From Echinarachnius parma (taxonomy: Eukaryota > Echinodermata > Echinoidea > Clypeasteroida > Echinarachniidae), in the NCBI GenBank assembly GCA_037951105.1, contig JBAMJV010002943.1, positions 180,299-244,298 of the forward strand: a DNA stretch of 64,000 nt, written 5' to 3'. The first letter of the stretch is position 1. Every line of letters begins with the position of its first letter. The translations under genes and the position numbers were made by a program. The notes below the pieces were generated by a model. The model made no database searches, was not told where the DNA came from, and saw nothing but the letters and a program-made list of their open reading frames with translations. Positions 57,301-64,000 of this stretch are shown here, in pieces.

Positions 57301-58696
57301 ATGTGTTAAGGTAGGACATAACCTGTCAGATTTCTTTCTGTGTAATATAGGTGTCCGACAAGGAGAAAATTTGTCTCCTCTTTTGTTTGCGATATATCTT
57401 AATGATTTTGAATATTTTATAAGTAGGCATTATAAGGGTCTGAATATGTGTTCTACTGAGATAAGGGAAAACCTTAGTGATGACGATGTAGAGGTATTTT
57501 TAAGGTTGTATGCTTTACTTTATGCCGATGATACTATTGTGATGGCTGAGTCAGCTGTAGAGTTACAAGCTGCGTTATGTGCAGTTCATCAGTATTGTGA
57601 ACTTTGGAAATTAACTGTCAATGTTACTAAGACAAAAATTATGATTTTTTCTCGCGGAAAAGTTCGTAAATTTCCTGCCTTTATGTTTGGTGAGAGCGAA
57701 GTGGAAGTAGTTCCTGATTATGTTTATCTTGGGACAACCTTTAGTTTTAATGGTTTATTTAATAAAGCTATAGTTAAACAGGTGAATCAGGCAAGGAGAG
57801 CATTATATTGTTTAATTGGTAAGGCAAGGAAATTGTGTTTGCCTTTGGATATTCAATGTGAGTTATTTGATCAGCTTGTAGTACCAATTTTATTATATGG
57901 TTGCGAGGTTTGGGGGTTTCAGAAACTTGATTGTATTGAAATGTTTCATAAGAAATTTCTTAAAAGTTTGCTTAGAGTTAATCGTGGTACTGCTAATTGT
58001 ATGGTTTATGGAGAACTTGGTAGGTCTGATTTGAGAAGTACTGTAGAGTCGCGTATGGTTAGCTACTGGGCTAGAATTGTTCAGGGGAAAAAGTCAAAGT
58101 TATCTTACATTGTTTGTAAGTTGCTGCGTAAGTTGTATGATAAGGGTGATTTTGAGTCGAGGTGGATTAAACATATAAAACATATTTTGGATAGGTGTGG
58201 AATGTCAAACATCTGGACTGTTGATGTTCCATTGAATATTGATTGGGTGAAATTGTCTTTGAATTTGAGGTTAGCTGATATGTATAAACAAAATTGGAAT
58301 GATGAGGTTAATAGGAATCGTTTGTGTATAAATTATAGGATCTTTAAAAGTGTGGTTGGTTTTGAAAAATATTTAGTGCAGTTGGATGTTAAAGATAGGA
58401 TAACTTTGTCTAGATTTCGGTGTGGAAACCATAAACTCCCAATAGCAAATGGTCGCTACTTGCCTGAGCAAGAGTTGCAGATTTGCAGCTTGTGTTCCTT
58501 ACAAGATCAGGGGGATGAATTTCATTATGTCTTAGTGTGCCCTGCATTTCAGAATGATCGGAAGCAGCTAGTTAAAGGTCATTATTTTAAGAGGCCAAAT
58601 GTATATAAGATGTACCAGTTATTTAATGTTAGAAATATTAAACAGTTAAAAAAATTATCAAGGTTTTGCAGTATTATTATGGCTAAGTTTTCTTAG
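54350..58696 (+). CDS. LINE polyprotein: leader-2A-spacer-2A-AP endonuclease-reverse transcriptase-zinc knuckle
   Basis: 1448 aa from the first ATG; the frame is open slightly upstream (from 54275) but without an ATG. Order by residue: hydrophobic leader 7-21 (LMMLICLSLLLCNVV); 2A core GDVESNPGP ending at 81; spacer; second 2A ending at 176; AP-type endonuclease about 272-556 (LNVCGL N279, LSETK E306, LLGDFNS D420/N422, SVIDYVLVS D518, SDAH H546); reverse transcriptase with NYRGI, AFIDYKKAFD (D945), GVRQGENLSPLL (1001 on), LLYADD (Y1058-D1061); C-terminal knuckle C1379-x2-C1382-x9-H1392-x4-C1397. Known: this layout nicks target DNA and primes reverse transcription there. No gag-like ORF1 is seen. 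All catalytic motifs look intact. Confidence 0.93.
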   Translation: MKFKDLMMLICLSLLLCNVVYHPHNNQIRNTVFLRIVHDVIGTKFFHHKFVGRRIQYYNNSISTFRSELLRCGDVESNPGPRPNDNIGENGQISQTRRYSTASLHDVRTSCTRTKLTPATWDIINHLALGINSRPAPHRGRQCTRSAWNRFWMLRLSTCDHAELLRCGDVESNPGPRPSDNIGENGQISQTRRYSTASLHDIRASCTRTKLPPATWDIIKHLGINSRPAPHRGKRGGEHSRNSRQHNPNRTSNTNRPSDHELVPNVPYVSQIVNAMCLNVCGLQSKLSLGIMEEYVKSYDVVCLSETKCNSVDDNFVVGFKPFVMPSKNVKHRFGAAHGLCVLIKTAIASYFEVIHDTCSEFVYWFKCSGEAYGDPFILGAVYLPCEGSVYYHSDIFDNIADDLLNFQASLDLPVILLGDFNSRTGNLSDFIVLDEAVAIECGVELAQDDLFSSKFVLDDLGIMTDRSSMDGHVNNNGRNLIELCKSLDIKIVNGRFGDDRGVGDYTCQTANGKSVIDYVLVSSALMPKIIAFQVDVLDKCLSDAHCAVSVKLSIASEVNDKGRCRPNVQSEHFMMSNSQSDYRYGPLKTRWNSDLKLEYQNAFCENSINCLSVDIQNMVAGNVTQNELDSFIVKLNKILIDPAKTLGMCKKVKRLSRPVGHSQKKPWFSKLCEVRRREYLNAKRRLKGLRTDEAQAELMDRAKAYKKFIRKVSRDYYNDLHKSLRNLKCNKPKEYWDILNNAVSSESKTGNVSLEEFQRHFEMLSMRPEELGSETRVEFDPTVIRHSITEDINRDFSLEEIQKVIKLLRNNKASGIDNVLNEYLKNSPTSFVLLLVCLFNTILYSGVVPTIWCLGMIKPLYKKKGSPDDPDNYRGITLLSCVGKLFTACINARLTEYLDCVGLMGDEQAGFRSGYSTLDHIFTLHGLIDLYLHRGKRIYCAFIDYKKAFDLVDRASLWSKLIASGINGNVIRVVYNMYESAKSCVKVGHNLSDFFLCNIGVRQGENLSPLLFAIYLNDFEYFISRHYKGLNMCSTEIRENLSDDDVEVFLRLYALLYADDTIVMAESAVELQAALCAVHQYCELWKLTVNVTKTKIMIFSRGKVRKFPAFMFGESEVEVVPDYVYLGTTFSFNGLFNKAIVKQVNQARRALYCLIGKARKLCLPLDIQCELFDQLVVPILLYGCEVWGFQKLDCIEMFHKKFLKSLLRVNRGTANCMVYGELGRSDLRSTVESRMVSYWARIVQGKKSKLSYIVCKLLRKLYDKGDFESRWIKHIKHILDRCGMSNIWTVDVPLNIDWVKLSLNLRLADMYKQNWNDEVNRNRLCINYRIFKSVVGFEKYLVQLDVKDRITLSRFRCGNHKLPIANGRYLPEQELQICSLCSLQDQGDEFHYVLVCPAFQNDRKQLVKGHYFKRPNVYKMYQLFNVRNIKQLKKLSRFCSIIMAKFS
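54560..54592 (+). other. First 2A ribosome-skipping site
   Basis: Encodes RCGDVESNPGP, residues 71-81, matching the 2A consensus D(V/I)ExNPG^P. Known: such peptides stop one peptide bond forming between G and P during translation. Preceded by SELL, as in active 2As with a helical upstream part. Predicted product 1 is 80 residues with the hydrophobic leader. Confidence 0.85.
54845..54877 (+). other. Second 2A ribosome-skipping site
   Basis: Encodes the same RCGDVESNPGP core, residues 166-176, again preceded by ELL. If both sites work, the ORF gives an 80-residue leader, a 95-residue middle peptide starting with proline, and a 1273-residue endonuclease/RT protein. Confidence 0.85.
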
Positions 58697-58852
58697 TGTG
58701 TGCTAGTTAAAAGTTGTTGCCAAAGATTTTGTTTGTTTTTTATCATGTTTATATATGTATATATACACTTGTTGTATTTCTCCCATGCCCCCGGGAGGGG
58801 CCGTTATTGAGAATAAAATTCATTGTCATTGTCATTGTCATTGTCATCTCCA

Positions 58853-59345
58853 AGTTGGGTACACCTAGGGGACGCATTTTTTTGCTTATTTAATTTTGTC
58901 TTTGTTTAGTTAAAAATATTTAAAAATTATTGTCGATCGCGTTTTTGCGTTTAGAATTATAGCTGTGAGAAATATGTTTTTTGAAATTTAAAGATCTTAC
59001 CGTGTAGAGAAAAAATGGCAATGGCTACTCGCGTATTTTAATGTTAATGCGCGCTCAGTCCGCGCACTGTCTTTATTTAATTCTTTATTATTGTACGCGC
59101 ATCCAAGTGCGCATAACAAATTTCACGCGCGATATGCAAATTTGGGGTCATCAAACTTTATCGCGTGTTTTTGAAGTTATTTTTAGTCAGGCGAAGTAAA
59201 CATTGTTATTGTGACGACATAATGAAAAGCCTGCGTATCAAAGTGCGTGATAATTTTGTACATCGCGCTCTGCCCATTCACTTTGTACGGGATAATTGTA
59301 CAGTGGTCGGTCTTTCCATTAAGCGTCTTTGGCAATACGCGCTCT
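58853..59345 (+). repeat. Right arm of large inverted repeat, part 2 (3' of LINE)
   Basis: Matches the reverse complement of 43084-43560, including ACCGTGTAGAGAAAAA, TGCGCGCTCAGTCCGCGCAC and TGTACAGTGGTCGG. It resumes directly after the LINE tail. Confidence 0.7.
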
Positions 59346-59441
59346 GTGCCAGGACTATTGCGCTAAGGGGGCCAGTGTCACAAACAGAACATAGTGCAGT
59401 GATGGTTCTATGATCAATGGTTTGCTTTTCCTTTATAATAC

Positions 59442-60004
59442 TTAAAGGGATAGTTGAGTTCTGGTAAGGAGAGTACAGTTTTGGTGAAACTGAATTTTAG
59501 TAACCAAAACCTGCATCATTACATTACAAACTAATAGTTATAACTAGAAAGGAACACAAAATTACAAATGACGTAGTAAATATCATGTTATCATTCAAAA
59601 AGAGCCGTTAAAACGTAAGAGGGCGCTTTCTAAACACTCATCGGTTTCAACCATTTTGAATAAAATATTGTGCATGTGATGCTTTGTTGAAATAGTGATT
59701 AGATAGAGAAATAATCAAAAACTATTTAAATACCTATTTTGTAACTTTTTGAAAAGAGGAAGCATTTGTTTGAATTTTTAACGGCTGGTTCAAAACTCTC
59801 TAATAAACCTGGGGCCCCAGGTTTATTACAAATTGTTATATTTATGGATATTTCAGCTGTCTCTGAACCGATTTTGATCAAACAAAGATGATTTTATTAT
59901 TTAAATATTATGCTCTTTCAAATTTTACACTCAGTTTTTCATTACCTCACAAACAAAATAAGTAGTCTAGCGCCCTCTCTACCAAAACTCAACTATCCCT
60001 TTAA
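59442..60004. mobile_element. TTAA-flanked MITE, family 1, full length
   Basis: 563 bp from TTAAAGGGATAGTTGAGTT to ACTCAACTATCCCTTTAA, i.e. inverted ends of about 25 bp with TTAA on both sides. The core holds a short palindrome (TGGGGCCCCA). No ORF. It is nearly identical to 11341-11904. TTAA target sites are typical of piggyBac-type elements, but no transposase is present to prove it. Confidence 0.75.
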
Positions 60005-60085
60005 GTTTAATTGAAATCATTTATTTGTGCGATGATTATAATCATGCGAAGGATATATAGCAAACAGAAGGGATATAAAATAAAT

Positions 60086-60248
60086 ATACCAAGCTTTTAG
60101 TTCAAAAGTATAGTGGAATTATATATCTTCGGAGGGACTGGCATAGTTACTATTTTTGTCCTCGGGGCTTCGCCCCTCGGAAAAAATAGTTCTATGCCAG
60201 TCCCTCCTCAGATATATAATTCCACTATACTTTCTAACAGCTTGGTAT
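60086..60248. repeat. 163-bp near-perfect hairpin
   Basis: Arms of about 78 bp turn at CCTCGGGGC-TTC-GCCCCTCGG (about 60160-60180). ATACCAAGCT at one end and AGCTTGGTAT at the other. A few mismatches only. Confidence 0.75.
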
Positions 60249-60368
60249 ATTTGTATAATATTCTTTCACATTATTGGTAATAAGAGCTTCCATTTAATTT
60301 TTTTTAGAGGGGGCGTTTCTAAAACTGTCCTTTACCTTTAAGGTAGCGGGGGTTTGATGATTATCATC

Positions 60369-60531
60369 AGTGGCGTAGCGTGGTGGGGCTGATCGGAGGG
60401 GTGGGGGGAACCCCTTATGTATTTTTTTCTTCACTAATATACCTAAGGTTTTCTATATTTTTGTTCTGCAAATTATTGAGGACACGTGACCCCTGCCCCC
60501 CCCCCCCCCCCCCCCCCGTAGATAGCCACTG
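60369..60531. mobile_element. hAT-like short element with G/C tracts, copy 3
   Basis: Same ends; flanked by ATTATCAT and ATTATCAA, a seven-of-eight match that fits the 8-bp target duplication of hAT elements. Confidence 0.6.
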
Positions 60532-60534
60532 ATT

Positions 60535-61040
60535 ATCAATACACATCATTACCATCATCCTCTTTATCATGGCCATAAACGATTACCATCATCACCACCA
60601 TAAGCGTCATTATCTTCATGATCATCACCATAATCGCCATAAACGTTGATCATTATCATCACCACCACCATCATCATCGTCATCATCATCATCAGCATCA
60701 TAATCCTTATGGCCCTAAACGACGATCATTATCATCGTCATCATATCACCATTGTTACCATTATTATCATCATTATCACCACCGACATTATCGTCATCAT
60801 CAATATCATCACAACCATCATCATTATCATTATCATCATGATTATCATCATCATCATCATTATCATCATCATAATCATCATTATCATTGTCATCAACATC
60901 ACCATTATCATCATCAATATCATCATAACCATCATCATTACCATTATCACCATCATAGCCATAAACGATGATCATTATCATCACCATCATCTTCATCATC
61001 ATCATCATCATTATCATCATCACCACCACCAGCGCATCAT
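60535..61040 (+). repeat. (CAT)n microsatellite, copy 3
   Basis: Same composition and flanks as 28790-29345; part of the 60-kb duplicated block. Confidence 0.85.
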
Positions 61041-61337
61041 AACAATCAAGGTGCCAACCCTCCCCAGCGAGAGTTCCCCAAGTGCAAATGGTCCACCGGC
61101 TGCAGTGTGTGTTAATGGTCCCGCAATTACACGACTGGTACAAGCAGTTTCGTATGCATTCTTAGGCAGCATAAAGATTGATGTCCCATATCATAAACGG
61201 AATAGCCTATTAATTAAAATTAACTTCTACAATAACTATCTTGTTTGTGTTGGTTTTTAAAGACAAAATCACCAGAAACAGTAACAAAAATAAGAATTAC
61301 CAGAGATACAAATGTTGATGTATAATTATGTGGTTAT

Positions 61338-61452
61338 AATTTTGTATACCTTTCGAGCATGGTGGAGTTATAACTATTAGTTTATAATGTTACTGTCCAG
61401 GTTTGGTTACTAAAGTCCAGCCTTACCAAAACTGTACTACCCCTTTAATGTT
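61338..61452. mobile_element. MITE family 1, short fragment
   Basis: ACCTTTCGAGCATGGTGGAG to CTACCCCTTTAA matches one end of the family in reverse orientation. Confidence 0.5.
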
Positions 61453-62389
61453 TTATTCTATAAAATAATAAACATAAAAAACATCATACAAATGGATATC
61501 CCATATCAGAAACGGAATAACCTATAAATAAAAATGTACATCAAATAATTATGAACTACAAACGAATTAACAAATTTGAGCTAAAAGTAAACAAACACCC
61601 CTATCCCCACATTGCATAATGTCACAGCTTTTTATCTACATTATAACTAGGAAACTGTGAAAGATTCAACCACAAATCACTTGGAGAATGCGCACTTCTC
61701 TTGTTGTTTGGCTATTGGAAACAGGATAATGAAATGGGCTTACATTGTTCGAATGTCTTCGCAATTATTGAGATATTTGAGGTTACATTCAAAAGCGTTC
61801 TGGAAAGTTTTTAGATTGTAGTCAAAAGGAGCAGAATTTCGACCCACTGATCGTTTAAAGTATCCTAATTATGAAACTTCGCGCGAACATTTTCTCTAGT
61901 AGGTAAACATTGTTCTTTATCTATGAACATATCACATAATTTTCATCCAGCGGAATTTTAAAATTATATTGGAAAATGATTGAAGTATCAATTATCACTT
62001 CTGGAAAAGTGAATCTTATAAAGTTAATGAATCACTTTAAGCCCTGCGCCCCCCCCCCCTCGTTACTTCCAGATTTGTGTTAGATTTTTCACCAAATTGT
62101 AATGCTTTGTTTTCTTAAATCTTATTGAGGTCATTGTGATACATTATTGAACGCATTGGTAACTCTCCATCACAATGGTAACCATAAACTCAAAAGCATG
62201 TTTTTATATTATTTATTTATTTTTTTTTTTCTCTCTCAAGCTAAGGTTGTGTTTTTGTTTTTTACCAAATATCATTAAAATTATTAGTTGGAATCCCATT
62301 TTCTTTGCTCAGTTATAATCAAATTAAAATTATTAGTAATACGTTGTTATTATCTTAAATTAACTTCCACAATAATTATCTTGTTTTTC
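61453..62389. other. Insertion within duplicated block 2: nothing recognised
   Basis: AT-rich, no ORF above chance; absent from block 1. Poly(T) at 62218-62230 and poly(A) at 62425-62443 just beyond hint at retroposed ends but are not a matched pair. Confidence 0.35.
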
Positions 62390-63530
62390 TTTTTTCTAAA
62401 GATAAAATCACCGGAAACAGTAAAAAAAAAAAAAAAAAAAAAATGTTGATGTATATTTATGTGGTTTTAATTAGCAAAGAGGGTTAAAAATGAATTCTAG
62501 AAACATCTTAAAATTAAAAATCTCACTCAGGTCCAGGTTTACAGGATAGGAATGAATACATTTCATTTTACGAACTTAATGTATTCCTAGAAACCCATCA
62601 AATACTACAAACATGTTATGCTCTATGTCCTGGAAGAATGTTCAATTTCCCTACATAAACCATTCCATCCGGCAAAAAGGCTCAGAAATCCCTGATCCCC
62701 AACTATCCCTTTAAATGAACATCCATGTGTCTATTGATGTATTTTGTTTGAGACTATTTAAATTCCGTTATAAAGACAACTTAACACAATTAATGAAGAC
62801 AACGAATTTACAACTTGTAATACTAAAACACGGACATGGCTATAATAAGATGTTAATTCTGGCGGGCGAGGGAACATCATGACATTTTCCTTGCCGAGGG
62901 ATTTCAAACGCTATTAAAGATATAATACGTCCCGAGACGCGGCATTAAAACACACGCATGGTCAATACAATATAATGTAATGGATCCTTAAATGTTTAAA
63001 TTGATATGTTATGAATAACCAATACATATGAACTTTCATACTAATATGAAACACTTTTAGAAGTAAATTAGCTTTCCTATATAAGACATTGAAATTAGAT
63101 GATTGTACGCATAGAAACTTCTTAATACCATAGTAGCACTTTGTAATAAACACTTTAATCACTAGCTCATAACATCCCAAATCTAAGTCAATACAAACTA
63201 TCTGACTATAGGACAAACTCCTTGACTTACCTTAAAGTCCCTTACATTCTAATACATTATTAATACCATTAAAAGTAGGCTTTACCCGATAGAGTCTAAC
63301 GAGATCTGGTGCTCCTACAACATTTTGTTATTAGCGCCGCCATATTTTCGTCCGATTTTCACCAAAAAGCGTGATTTTACGTATATTGCAGAGCTTGACT
63401 TGCTACATGTGTGTGCCCAATTTCCATGGAAGACATTTGCCTGACTATAACGAAAATGGAGACGCCAAACAAGGCGTGGGCTTTACAGGGTTAAGCACCT
63501 TTTAAAGTACAATTAGTTAAAGTGTAGATT

Positions 63531-64000
63531 TATTGGAAAACACAACATTAGTTGAATCTATACAGATAGCTAAGACTATGTAGAATATGAATATATCACT
63601 TTCCAAGCACTCACTCGTCAGAGAATTTACAAATGAGTAATATATTGGACCCCGAATCAAGCGACTTGGCGGTGTCCGTAGATTCGTCTGTCTGGTGACG
63701 TATGCACAGGGACATTGAGCCCTAACTGCTATATTTCAGTGCGTGCTATACCGCAAATGTCGTTATTTTTAAAAGAATTTTCTGAGCATTTTGGTGATTG
63801 AAACTTATTGTACCAATAGGTAAATAACTTATATTCGTTGTTTAGTTATTCTTTTGTTCCTTGTTGTATTTCAATTGTTAAAAATGGCTCAATCAATCAC
63901 CTAGTCTGACATAGGAAAGTCATGATTCCTCAGCCTGACATATAGAGCTGTATACGGAGTAGCTTCCCGGGCATGGCATATGCACTGCAATACACTATCT
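63531..64000. other. Right edge: no feature seen
   Basis: Sequence leaves the similarity with the gene B 3' flank at about 63530. The GPI-tail exon word GAGTCGCGCGAACACGATGG, found in genes A and B, does not occur before the window ends. Confidence 0.4.

Larger units (their letters stand above)
53813..58852 (+). mobile_element. Full-length non-LTR retrotransposon with 2A peptides
   Basis: Limits come from the flanks, which are contiguous in the related inverted copy at 43084-43880 but split here at about 53812/58853. A 5' region of about 0.5 kb, CpG-rich and GCGCGC-bearing, precedes one long ORF (54350-58696). The 3' UTR has AATAAA at 58812 and ends in a (TCATTG)n tail at 58819-58846. Known: CR1/L2/Crack-type LINEs end in short microsatellite tails rather than poly(A). 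The clade is not settled by eye. The intact ORF suggests a young, possibly active copy. Confidence 0.8.
60360..63530. repeat. Duplicated block 2
   Basis: Corresponds to block 1 in order: 60369-61330 to 28631-29755, 62390-62990 to 29655-31000, 63060-63520 to 31830-32290. About 1 kb at 61453-62390 is extra. No gene recognised. Confidence 0.65.

Overview
This looks like nuclear DNA from a multicellular animal, most likely a marine invertebrate and perhaps a deuterostome such as an echinoderm, hemichordate or lancelet. The reasons are AT-rich, repeat-packed DNA, small coding exons split by long introns with GT..AG sites, tRNA-derived SINEs, many kinds of non-LTR retrotransposon (LINE) remains, and a LINE whose protein carries 2A 'ribosome-skipping' peptides (reported from sea urchin, lancelet and mollusc LINEs). 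The exact phylum cannot be fixed from this window. Nothing bacterial, no CRISPR array and no rRNA was seen.

Host genes. Two three-exon genes on the minus strand encode small secreted, probably GPI-anchored Ly6/uPAR (LU domain) proteins. Gene A has exons at 15705-15762, 1598-1774 and 399-682 (172 aa). Gene B has exons at 38481-38538, 34149-34316 and 32748-33031 (169 aa). Both introns are phase 1 in both genes. All ten LU cysteines, the signal peptide and the C-terminal anchor tail are kept, while the residues between the cysteines differ strongly. The two genes also share about 2 kb of similar 5' flank (TATA box, reversed CCAAT, a CACGTG E-box, a tRNA-like SINE head) and a reverse-transcriptase relic in intron 1. 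They are tandem duplicates about 22.8 kb apart.

Retroelements. An apparently intact LINE lies at about 53.8-58.85 kb (+). Its single ORF (54350-58696, 1448 aa) runs hydrophobic leader, 2A, 95-residue spacer, second identical 2A core, AP endonuclease, reverse transcriptase, zinc knuckle. The second 2A arose by a 285-bp in-frame tandem duplication. The LINE sits inside one arm of a large inverted repeat whose other arm (43.1-43.9 kb) lacks it. Decayed LINEs lie at 12.4-15.3 kb (-), 26.6-27.1 and 27.9-28.3 kb (-), 34.9-35.5 kb (-, with RNase H), 37.8-38.1 kb (-) and 50.45-51.43 kb (+). Two tRNA-derived SINEs (9.2 kb +, 31.0 kb -) share a 3' tail with the 26.6-kb LINE.

The rest is mostly short DNA elements and foldbacks, often nested: a roughly 563-bp TTAA-flanked family in at least eight places; long hairpin elements with mariner-like ends; hAT-like elements rich in G and C tracts; a CGTACG-rich foldback island at 23.5-24.6 kb; a three-arm foldback at 22.8-23.3 kb; a roughly 597-bp repeat array carrying GGTAACGGAAGGAC at 40.55-42.7 kb; a roughly 390-bp satellite at 7.5-8.9 kb; and several minisatellites and (CAT)n tracts. 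A block at 28.6-32.3 kb is repeated in the same order at 60.4-63.5 kb. Because the first copy lies just downstream of gene B, a third gene copy may lie to the right of the window.
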